From DASWRT01 sp036403035 (GTDB lineage Bacteria; Pseudomonadota; Alphaproteobacteria; ATCC43930; CGMCC-115725), in NCBI GenBank assembly GCA_036403035.1, contig DASWRT010000510.1, positions 1 through 5,548 of the forward strand: a stretch of DNA of 5,548 nt, written 5' to 3'. The translations under genes and the position numbers were made by a program. Below are positions 1 to 5,548 of the stretch, piece after piece (position 1 is the stretch's first letter; each line of letters begins with the position of its first letter). Below the pieces are notes generated by a model. The model was not told where the DNA came from and made no database searches. It worked only from the letters and a program-made list of their open reading frames with translations.

Positions 1-912
1 CTGGAGCGCACGATGGGGGGCACGGTCCAGGTCCGAACCCACCTTTCCGCGGACCTCTGGCCGATGTTGGTCGATCCGACGCAGATCGAGATCGCGATCC
101 TCAACCTTGCGATCAACGCGCGCGACGCGATGCCGCTCGGCGGGACGATCACGATCGAGACCGCGAACGTCGCCGCGGCCAGCCGTGAGCTTCCGGCGGA
201 AGTCGCCGGCCGGGACTGCGTCCGCATCGCCGTCGCCGACGTCGGCTGCGGCATGACGGAAGAGGTCCTGGCGAAAGCGTTCGAGCCGTTCTTCACGACG
301 AAGGAGTTCGGCAAGGGCAGCGGGCTCGGCCTCAGCCAGGTCTACGGGGGGATGCGGCAATCGGGAGGCGCCGTTCGCCTGAAGAGCCGCGTGGGTCAGG
401 GCACGACGGTGCTGCTGTACCTGCCGAGGGCCGCGGCGCAGCACGCGGCGGCGGCTGCCGCCGGCCCGGAGACGCGCCCGTCAAGCGTCGCCGATTCGAG
501 CGGGCGCATCCTGGTGGTCGACGACGAGCCGGACGTGCGGGACATCACGGTTCGGATGCTCCGGGAGGCGGGGTACGGCGTGACGGAGGCGGACAGCGGG
601 CGAGCAACGCTCGACGCCCTGGCGCGCGGCGAGACGTACGATCTGATCGTGATCGACATCGCGATGCCGGATCTCAACGGCATCGACACGGTCCGCCACA
701 TACGGGAGAGGTGGCCGGGACAGCGGGCGCTCTTCATGACCGGGTACGCCGACACCACGGAATTCGCCGAGCAGACGGGCGGCGATCCGCTGATCCGCAA
801 GCCGTTCAGGCTCAACGATCTTGCCGATGCGGTGCGGCAGGCGCTGGGAAGAACGCGCGGTCCTACTCCAGGCGCCGTCGTTTCGCTGCGGTCGAGAACC
901 GACAAGGTTTGA
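1..912 (+). CDS. Hybrid sensor histidine kinase, C-terminal part (HATPase + receiver), 5' end outside window
   Basis: This is the last 303 residues of a hybrid histidine kinase. The frame is open to base 1, so the ATG at 13 is internal, not the start. Counting the first visible codon as residue 1, the ATPase domain shows an N box around Asn39 (LAINARDAM), a G1 box DVGCG starting at Asp80, an F box FEPFFTTK at 94-101 and a G2 box GSGLGLSQ at 106-113. An Ala-rich linker (about 143-165) leads to a receiver domain with acidic Asp174/Asp175, phospho-acceptor Asp219 (in IDIAMPD), Thr247 and Lys267, so the receiver should be active. The phosphorylated histidine, dimerisation and sensor regions lie before the window, so the signal and membrane topology cannot be judged. 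In this family phosphate passes from ATP to His and then to the receiver Asp. It converges on the paralogous kinase at 1008-3752. The protein ends in a short basic tail containing VVSLR. Confidence 0.95.
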   Translation: MERTMGGTVQVRTHLSADLWPMLVDPTQIEIAILNLAINARDAMPLGGTITIETANVAAASRELPAEVAGRDCVRIAVADVGCGMTEEVLAKAFEPFFTTKEFGKGSGLGLSQVYGGMRQSGGAVRLKSRVGQGTTVLLYLPRAAAQHAAAAAAGPETRPSSVADSSGRILVVDDEPDVRDITVRMLREAGYGVTEADSGRATLDALARGETYDLIVIDIAMPDLNGIDTVRHIRERWPGQRALFMTGYADTTEFAEQTGGDPLIRKPFRLNDLADAVRQALGRTRGPTPGAVVSLRSRTDKV

Positions 913-934
913 ACCACCAAGACACTGGATCGGT

Positions 935-952
935 TTTCGATCGAGCTCGAAA
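935..952. terminator. Weak inverted repeat between convergent kinase genes
   Basis: TTTCGA at 935-940 pairs with TCGAAA at 947-952 around a six-base loop, 22 bases after the stop of the left kinase. It also lies between the two converging stops, so it could serve both directions. The stem is only 6 bp, A+T-rich, and lacks a proper T run on either side, so it does not meet the usual form of an intrinsic terminator. The rest of the 95-bp gap shows no better candidate. Confidence 0.2.
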
Positions 953-1007
953 CGACACGCCCGGCGTGATGCCGAAACCCCCGTTCCAGGCTCGGCCGCA
1001 ATCCGCG

Positions 1008-3752
1008 TCAGCTTCGCTGCGGCGGACGGAACGGGACGACGCTGCCGCCGCCGCCTTCGCCGCTGCGCTGACGGCGGGACTTCGCCAGCGCCTCCCGCAC
1101 CTTCGCGTCCAGTTCGGCGAGCTTGAACGGCTTCGCGACCGTCGGGACGCCGCCCAGCGCCTCATCCGCCCGGCCCGAGAGATCGGCAAATCCCGTGACG
1201 AGCAGGACGGCGACGCCGGGATACTTGCGGAGCGCTTCGGCCACGAGGGCGGCCCCGGTCATGCCCGGCATGGCGAAGTCGGCGAGCAGCAGGTCGAACG
1301 AGGATCGCTCCCGGTCCAGCCGGTCCAGCGCCTCGAACCCGCTTTTCGCCTCGGCGACGTCGTAGCCGAGGCCGCGCAGGGCCGTCGTCAGCAGTTCGCG
1401 CACGTCGTTGTCGTCGTCGACGACGAGGACGCGCCCGCTCGCCGCCGCGTTCGGCGCCGCGGCGGCGCTTCGGCCGCCGCCGCCGTCGGCCCGAGCGGCG
1501 CCCACGGCCCGCGGCAGATAAAGGTGGACGGACGTGCCTTTCCCGGGCTCGCTCTCGATCCGCACGGTGCCGCCGGCCTGCTTGGCGAAGCCGTATACCT
1601 GACTGAGGCCCAGCCCCGATCCCCTGCCGACTTCCTTGGTCGTGTAGAACGGTTCGAAGACCCGCGCCAACACCTCGGACGGGATCCCGGTCCCGTTGTC
1701 CACGACCGAGATGCACAAATAGTCGCCGCGTTCGAGGTCTGCCGGCCAGGAGGCGGCGGCCGAGCCGGCGTCGTGGGCGGCCATATTGCGCGTCAGGATG
1801 GCGAGCGTGCCGCCGAGCGGCATGGCGTCGCGCGCGTTGATGGCCAGGTTGAGTATCGCGAGTTCAAGCTGGTTGGCGTCGACGAGCGCCGGCCATGCGT
1901 CCTCGACGGGTGCGACGGCGATGCGGATGATCGCGCCCATCGTGCTGGCAAGCATGTCCTGCATCCGGGCGAGCAGCGCATCGACGTCCACCGGCTGGAG
2001 TTGGAGACGCTGCTTGCGCGAGAAGGCGAGAAGCTGCTGCGTCAGCTTGGCGCCGCGTTCGGCCGCCCGGACCGCGTTCGCCACGTGCCGTGCCGCGTTC
2101 TCGCTCAGCCCGTCGTTTCTCGTCAGCTCCAGATTGCCGAGAACGGCGCTGAGGAGATTGTTGAAGTCGTGCGCGACGCCGCCGGTGAGCTGGCCGACCG
2201 CCTCCATCTTCTGCGACTGGCGCAGCTCCTCCTCGATCCGACGCATCGCGCTGATGTCGAGCGAGGTGCCGAAGATCTTGGCGACCGCGCCGTCCGCCCC
2301 GAAGAGCGGGACGAGAAAGGTGCGGCGGACGACATGGCCGACGGGCAGCTCCCCGGAGACTTCGTACTCGACGCGCTTGCCCGTTTCGGCGCATTCCCGG
2401 TACTTCGCCTCCATCAGCGAGGCGCCCGGCTCGGGAAAGAATTCGCGCGGCGACCGGCCGATGAAGGCATCGACCGGAAAGCCGGTCGCCTCGATGCAGG
2501 TCGGGTTGACCTCTTCGTACACGAAGGCGCCGTCGGAGGGGCGGCGGCGCAGGAGATACAACAGGACGGGCGACTGCTCGAACAGGGCGGTGTACCGCGC
2601 CCGGCTGCGCTGCAACTCCTCGTTCGCCTCGCGCAGCTCCTGGGTCCGCTGCGCGACCCGATGCTCGAGGGTCTCGGCCGCCGCGCGCAGCGCCGCATCG
2701 CGTTCGGCGACCGCGCCGGCCATGGCGTCGAACGCCTCGCCCAGCCGGCCGATCTCCGAGCTGCGGTCGCGCAGGCCGGCGCGCGCCGAATAGTCGCCGC
2801 GCTGCCAGCGCCGCGCCGCGCCGAGCAACCGGTCGACCGGCTGCCGGATGAAGAACCGGCCGCCGGCCAGGGCGGCCAGCAGCGCGAGCAGCCCGGCGAC
2901 GGCGATCAGGACGGCGCCGCGCCGAGTCGCCTCGTTGATCCCGGCGAAGACGGCCGCCTTGGAGAACCCGACCGCGACGACGAAATCGGCGGGGCCGCTC
3001 CCGAAGGACACGGGGACGATCGCCCCGATCCGCCTGACGCCGTCGAGGTCGGTCTCCTCGGTGACGTTCTCCTGCGGCAGCTTCAGCAGCGGCTGCAGCC
3101 GGGGCGGCACCTTGCGGCCGATCCAGCTTTCGGAGTCCGGGTGGCGTACGAGAATGGTGCCGTCCCGGTCGGTGATGGCAAGGGCGGTATCGGGCGGGAA
3201 CGACTTGCGCGAAATGTGCGCGCCGAGCCATTCGAGGTCGACGCTGGCGATGACGGCGCCGGCCATCCGGCCGTTCCCGTCGCGGACCGGGTAGGCGAAG
3301 GTGACGAGCTTCCGGTCCGTGATGCGGCTCGGGGTGAAGTTGCCGACCGCGAAGGCGCCGGTCGCCATGACGCGCCGGTAGTAATCGCGATCGGACACGT
3401 CGGGCGCGCGGTCGGGGCGCGTGCTGTTGCAGAAGGCGACGCCGTTCGCGTCCACGGCGCCGATGACGAGATAGTCGGCGTAGTGCTGGCGCAGATCGGA
3501 GAAGAACGCGGTGCAGGCCGCGCCGTCCTTCGCATGCACGACCGGCAGCGCCGCCAGCGTCACCATCAGCTCGCGGATGCCCTCGACGGTGCGTTCCAGT
3601 TCGGCCGCCGTCTGCCGCGCCAGCCGAAGCGTCTGTTCCCGCGCCTCGGCCTCTCGCGCGCGGCGCAGGTCCACTTCGTTGTAGGCCTGGATGCCGATCG
3701 CCGGCAGGACGGCGAGCGCAACGAGGAAGACGAGCCGTACCAGCAGGCTCAT
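1008..3752 (-). CDS. Membrane-bound hybrid sensor histidine kinase (Cache-HAMP-PAS-HisKA-HATPase-receiver)
   Basis: A complete 914-residue hybrid kinase. In order: membrane segment about 4-23; periplasmic double-Cache-like sensor about 25-275 with DRDYYRRVMATG (121-132) and a possible disulfide pair Cys80/Cys108; membrane segment about 279-302; HAMP about 300-352; coiled coil about 350-385; PAS about 385-505; HisKA with GGVAHDFNN and phospho-His528; ATPase with Asn639 (N box), DNGTG from Asp685, FEPFYTTK 699-706 and GSGLGLSQ 711-718; Gly/Ala linker 750-772; receiver 773-890 with Asp779/Asp780, phospho-acceptor Asp825, Thr853 and Lys874. All catalytic residues are present. It should sense a small periplasmic ligand and feed a phosphorelay; Cache domains often bind organic or amino acids, but the ligand cannot be read from sequence. 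The start has a modest GAGGG five bases upstream (3758-3762). No Hpt protein or separate response regulator is visible. The transferase gene lies 139 bp upstream on the same strand. Confidence 0.96.
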   Translation of the reverse strand: MSLLVRLVFLVALAVLPAIGIQAYNEVDLRRAREAEAREQTLRLARQTAAELERTVEGIRELMVTLAALPVVHAKDGAACTAFFSDLRQHYADYLVIGAVDANGVAFCNSTRPDRAPDVSDRDYYRRVMATGAFAVGNFTPSRITDRKLVTFAYPVRDGNGRMAGAVIASVDLEWLGAHISRKSFPPDTALAITDRDGTILVRHPDSESWIGRKVPPRLQPLLKLPQENVTEETDLDGVRRIGAIVPVSFGSGPADFVVAVGFSKAAVFAGINEATRRGAVLIAVAGLLALLAALAGGRFFIRQPVDRLLGAARRWQRGDYSARAGLRDRSSEIGRLGEAFDAMAGAVAERDAALRAAAETLEHRVAQRTQELREANEELQRSRARYTALFEQSPVLLYLLRRRPSDGAFVYEEVNPTCIEATGFPVDAFIGRSPREFFPEPGASLMEAKYRECAETGKRVEYEVSGELPVGHVVRRTFLVPLFGADGAVAKIFGTSLDISAMRRIEEELRQSQKMEAVGQLTGGVAHDFNNLLSAVLGNLELTRNDGLSENAARHVANAVRAAERGAKLTQQLLAFSRKQRLQLQPVDVDALLARMQDMLASTMGAIIRIAVAPVEDAWPALVDANQLELAILNLAINARDAMPLGGTLAILTRNMAAHDAGSAAASWPADLERGDYLCISVVDNGTGIPSEVLARVFEPFYTTKEVGRGSGLGLSQVYGFAKQAGGTVRIESEPGKGTSVHLYLPRAVGAARADGGGGRSAAAAPNAAASGRVLVVDDDNDVRELLTTALRGLGYDVAEAKSGFEALDRLDRERSSFDLLLADFAMPGMTGAALVAEALRKYPGVAVLLVTGFADLSGRADEALGGVPTVAKPFKLAELDAKVREALAKSRRQRSGEGGGGSVVPFRPPQRS

Positions 3753-3891
3753 GGACGCCCTCGCAGCCGCCGTCCGCCGTTCAACTCACCGGCCACCATG
3801 GCAACTTTCGACTCTGTACCGATCAACAGCAAGCGTCCCAAAACCGTTGCGTTAACGTGTGGGGGAGGGCTGGGGCGGAGGCCTGGCGCGT
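3753..3891 (-). promoter_or_regulatory. Gap upstream of the large kinase, possible promoter region
   Basis: This 139-bp gap lies between the stop of the transferase gene and the start of the large kinase, both on the minus strand. About 3785-3857 is visibly less G+C-rich than the genes around it and includes an 8-bp palindrome CGTTAACG (3850-3857). Such a dip suits a promoter for the kinase, but no convincing -35/-10 pair could be picked out. No strong terminator hairpin follows the transferase stop, so read-through from the transferase gene remains possible. Confidence 0.3.
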
Positions 3892-4584
3892 TCAGGACTT
3901 TCCGGCTGCGCTGCCGCCGCCGCCGGGACGGTTGGCGAAGATCGGCGAGGGCGGGGCCGGCGGCGTCGCGACCCGCTCCAGCGCACGCTGCACGGCCGGA
4001 CGGGCGGCGATCGCGTCGCGCCAGCGGCGCAGGTTGGGGCGCCCGTCGAGCGTCATGCCGATGCGGGCGACCGAGCTTACCCACGGGAACGTCGCGATGT
4101 CGGCGATCGAATACTCGCCGCCCGCGAGGTACTCGGTCTCGCCGAGGCGGTGCTCCATGACGGCGAGCAGCCGCTCGGTCTCCTTGACGTACCGGTCGAT
4201 CGCGTAGGGCACGCGCTCCTTCGCGAAATAGGCGAAGTGCTCGGCCTGCCCGAAGAACGGCCCGACGCCGCCCATCTGGAACATCAGCCACTCGATCGCC
4301 GAGATCCGGCCGCGCGGACCGGCGGGCAGCAGCTTTCCGGTCTTCTCGGCGAGGTACATCAGGATCGCGCCGGATTCGAAGACGGGGAGGGGCTTCCCGC
4401 CGGGGCCGTCGCGGTCGACGATCGCCGGGATCTTGCCGTTCGGATTGATCGCCAGGAAGGCGGGCGACTTGTGCTCGCCCTTGAACAGGTCGACGAGGTG
4501 CAGCTCGTACGGTATGCCGACCTCCTCGACCATGATCGCGGCCTTGCGGCCGTTCGGGGTGCCGAACGTGTAAAGCTCGATCAT
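3892..4584 (-). CDS. yfcG: Glutathione S-transferase family protein, YfcG/YghU (Nu-class) type
   Basis: A 230-residue cytosolic glutathione transferase closely resembling E. coli YfcG from start to end. The thioredoxin-fold half (about 1-87) has MIELYTF, TPNG with Thr9 and Asn11 (the glutathione-contacting residues of YfcG, which has no catalytic Cys or Tyr there), NPNGKIPAIVD (47-57) with the cis-Pro, and FESGAI (69-74), whose Glu-Ser grips the glutamyl end of glutathione. The helical half (about 91-206) contains MGGVGPFFGQ (104-113), PYAIDRY and the SIADIA capping motif with Asp162. YfcG and YghU act mainly as glutathione-dependent disulfide reductases, so a thiol/disulfide or peroxide-defence role is likely. 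A Pro/Gly-rich tail (208-230) goes beyond the usual end. The start at 4584 is preferred over an in-frame ATG at 4641 because the family begins here and GGAGAG precedes it. It is divergent from the Lrp-type gene. Confidence 0.93.
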   Translation of the reverse strand: MIELYTFGTPNGRKAAIMVEEVGIPYELHLVDLFKGEHKSPAFLAINPNGKIPAIVDRDGPGGKPLPVFESGAILMYLAEKTGKLLPAGPRGRISAIEWLMFQMGGVGPFFGQAEHFAYFAKERVPYAIDRYVKETERLLAVMEHRLGETEYLAGGEYSIADIATFPWVSSVARIGMTLDGRPNLRRWRDAIAARPAVQRALERVATPPAPPSPIFANRPGGGGSAAGKS

Positions 4585-4591
4585 CCTGCGT

Positions 4592-4597
4592 CTCTCC
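4592..4597 (-). promoter_or_regulatory. Ribosome binding site of the transferase gene
   Basis: On the minus strand GGAGAG stands upstream of the ATG at 4584, with nine bases between its GGAG core and the start. This is a good Shine-Dalgarno match at normal spacing and decides this start against the in-frame ATG 19 codons upstream, which would add an Arg-rich leader not found in the family. Confidence 0.7.
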
Positions 4598-4636
4598 GGT
4601 TGATCCGCCGCCGGCGTCCCTCGCCGCCGCCGCCGA

Positions 4637-4650
4637 GGCATTAAGCTGCC
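4637..4650. promoter_or_regulatory. Dyad GGCA-N6-TGCC, candidate operator
   Basis: The sequence GGCATTAAGCTGCC has 4-bp arms around an A/T-containing core. It lies about 53 bp before the transferase start, in the shared region between the transferase and Lrp-type genes. Its size and A+T core are compatible with an Lrp/AsnC-type half-turn site, but the arms are short enough to arise by chance in such G+C-rich DNA. Confidence 0.25.
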
Positions 4651-4677
4651 ACCGGGCGGCGGGATCGGCAATGCGGA

Positions 4678-4693
4678 TGCGCGGGATAGCGCA
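4678..4693. promoter_or_regulatory. Dyad TGCGC-N6-GCGCA, candidate operator
   Basis: The sequence TGCGCGGGATAGCGCA is a 16-bp dyad with perfect 5-bp arms and a six-base spacer, the same spacer length as the dyad at 4637-4650. The two centres are 42 bp apart, about four helical turns. A regulator that binds as a multimer on one DNA face, as Lrp-family proteins do, could use such spacing. This is inference; the arms differ in sequence between the two dyads. Confidence 0.25.
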
Positions 4694-4845
4694 ACGCGAC
4701 GTCGACGGCATCGGACGGCGGGTGCAGCCGGGGCGGCCGCGCCGTATCCGTCCGGCGTGCCGAACGTGCCGCTTGCCGCCGCCGCCGCCGGCCGTGTCAT
4801 CATCGGATCGATGCAGAGGCGGGAAACGGGCAGGGCGGATCGGGG

Positions 4846-5415
4846 ATGGCGCGCAACACACCGGGCGGTGCGAAAGCGGGGGCAGGGACGGGCGCGGGGG
4901 CGGGCGCCCCGGCGGGCAGCGTCCGCGGGCTCGACGCGATCGACGTGCGCATCCTCGCGGCGTTGCAGCGCGAGGGGCGGATCACGATCGTCCGGCTCGC
5001 CGAGCGGGTCGGGCTGTCGGCGCGCCCTTGCCTGGAGCGCGTGCGGCGGCTGGAATCGGCCGGCATCATCGCCGGCTACCGCGCCGAAGTGGCGATCGAG
5101 CGTCTGACGCAGCCGGTCACCGTCTTCGCCGAGGTCGCGCTGGAACGCCACGACCGCCGCCGCCAGGACGCGTTCGAGCGCCGCATCGCGACGATCGAGG
5201 AGGCGGTCGAGTGCTGGGAGGTCAGCGGCAGTTTCGACTACCTCGTCCGCTTCGTCTGCCGCGACCTCGACGCCTATCACGCGCTGACGTCGGAGCTTCT
5301 GGAGGACGAGATGCTCGGACTGTCGCGCATCGTCAGCACGATCGCGCTGCGCCCGGTGCGGCGCTTCGCCGGGTATCCCGCCTCGCTGATCGATCCGGCC
5401 CGGCGCGAGGAGTGA
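4846..5415 (+). CDS. Lrp/AsnC family transcriptional regulator with Gly/Ala-rich N-terminal extension
   Basis: A 189-residue regulator of the feast/famine (Lrp/AsnC) family. Residues 29-88 form the winged-helix DNA-binding domain: LDAIDVRILAALQ, then the helix-turn-helix LAERVGLSARPCLERVRRLE (51-70) and the wing SAGIIAGYRAEV. Residues about 90-170 are the RAM ligand-binding and oligomerisation domain, with VSGSFDYLVRF (126-136) matching the G-x-x-D-Y effector region and VSTIALRPVR at its end. Such proteins usually bind an amino acid and form dimers to octamers that wrap DNA. The family is normally about 150-165 residues; here an extra 28-residue, Gly/Ala/Pro-rich N-terminus precedes the domain. 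No usable later start exists, since the next in-frame candidate, a GTG at Val34, would delete part of the first helix. The Shine-Dalgarno is poor (only G-rich bases directly before ATG). The divergent transferase gene is the obvious candidate target, besides its own promoter. Confidence 0.94.
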   Translation: MARNTPGGAKAGAGTGAGAGAPAGSVRGLDAIDVRILAALQREGRITIVRLAERVGLSARPCLERVRRLESAGIIAGYRAEVAIERLTQPVTVFAEVALERHDRRRQDAFERRIATIEEAVECWEVSGSFDYLVRFVCRDLDAYHALTSELLEDEMLGLSRIVSTIALRPVRRFAGYPASLIDPARREE

Positions 5416-5548
5416 GCCTGCTCCAAGCACGGGTTCACCGCCGTCGGCGCGAACGCGCCCGAGCGCGGCATCGTCTACAACGAGGCGGCGCACCGCCGCT
5501 CCGTGATCGCGACGGACAACTTTCTGGAGGAGGTGCTGGGCTCCCCCG
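5416..5548 (+). other. Coding-like stretch, unidentified, no clear start; runs off the window
   Basis: Directly after the TGA of the Lrp-type gene, the same frame stays open to the window edge (44 codons). It has strong coding character: almost every third base is G or C and the amino acid mix is balanced (for example GFTAVGANAPERGIVYNEAA, then FLEEVLG). No ATG, GTG or TTG occurs in this frame until a GTG at 5503, which lies well inside the coding-like part and has only a distant G-rich stretch before it. It may be a gene remnant, a gene damaged by a small deletion at its front, or a gene really starting at 5503. I do not recognise the protein. Antisense reading frames here are either interrupted by stops or are long shadows running through the Lrp-type gene. 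Confidence 0.4.

Noticed and set aside
13..15. ATG at 13 as the start of the left kinase
   Set aside because: The frame is open through base 1 and the visible part begins just before the ATPase domain, without the HisKA domain such kinases need. The real start is before the window.
3842..3857. Possible terminator of the transferase gene near CGTTGCGTTAACG
   Set aside because: The best pairing is a 4-bp stem with a poor T run on the minus strand, too weak to call.
711..4160. Open plus-strand frame of 1149 codons running opposite to the large kinase
   Set aside because: It is antisense to a kinase with every catalytic motif intact, its translation is rich in Arg, Ala, Gly and Asp with no domain signature, and long antisense frames are expected in DNA of this composition.
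4774..4793. GCC-repeat run in the divergent region
   Set aside because: Short trinucleotide runs of this kind are common in very G+C-rich DNA and also occur near 4621-4635 and in the kinase linker; nothing points to a function.
3749..4861. 370-codon minus-strand frame covering the transferase region
   Set aside because: It is a frame shadow of the transferase gene, composed mainly of Arg, Ala, Pro and Gly, with no recognisable domain.
4757..5107. Small plus-strand frame with ATGs at 4757 and 4811 before the Lrp-type gene
   Set aside because: It overlaps the Lrp-type gene in another frame, has an Arg/Gly/Ser-rich translation, and shows no family signature or convincing ribosome binding site.
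4585..5493. Upstream extension of the transferase frame to a 533-residue minus-strand protein
   Set aside because: The added N-terminal part is antisense to the Lrp-type gene and shows no motif. The family start and a good ribosome binding site are at 4584.

Overview
The window is very G+C-rich, and nearly every codon in the real genes ends in G or C. Together with the gene families present, this points to a high-GC proteobacterium, most likely an alphaproteobacterium of the Azospirillum/Rhodospirillales or Methylobacterium/Rhizobiales kind. This is inference from composition and family flavour; no marker gene is present.

Layout. (1) 1-912, plus strand: the 3' part of a hybrid sensor histidine kinase (ATPase domain plus receiver), its front end lying before the window. 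(2) 1008-3752, minus strand: a complete 914-residue membrane-bound hybrid histidine kinase (two membrane segments, periplasmic Cache-type sensor, HAMP, PAS, HisKA, ATPase, receiver). The two kinases are paralogous and meet tail to tail with a 95-bp gap. (3) 3892-4584, minus strand: a glutathione S-transferase of the YfcG/YghU (Nu-class) type, upstream of the big kinase on the same strand with a 139-bp gap. (4) 4585-4845: a 261-bp intergenic region between divergent starts, holding two dyads near the transferase start. (5) 4846-5415, plus strand: an Lrp/AsnC-family regulator with an unusual Gly/Ala-rich N-terminal extension. (6) 5416-5548: a stretch with strong coding character, open to the window edge but without a usual start codon near its beginning.

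How they may work together. The two kinases are environmental sensor/phosphorelay proteins, and no DNA-binding response regulator or phosphotransfer partner is visible, so their output must lie elsewhere. The Lrp-type regulator and the divergent transferase share one control region, the classical arrangement for a local regulator, and the dyads are candidate operators. The transferase and the large kinase could be co-transcribed, but the 139-bp gap allows a separate kinase promoter.

I see no mobile element, CRISPR array, tRNA/rRNA or phage feature. The genes are recognisable families in an ordinary chromosomal setting. The points most worth a second look are the start-less coding stretch at the right edge, the paired dyads in the divergent region, and the shared C-terminal tail motif of the two kinases.
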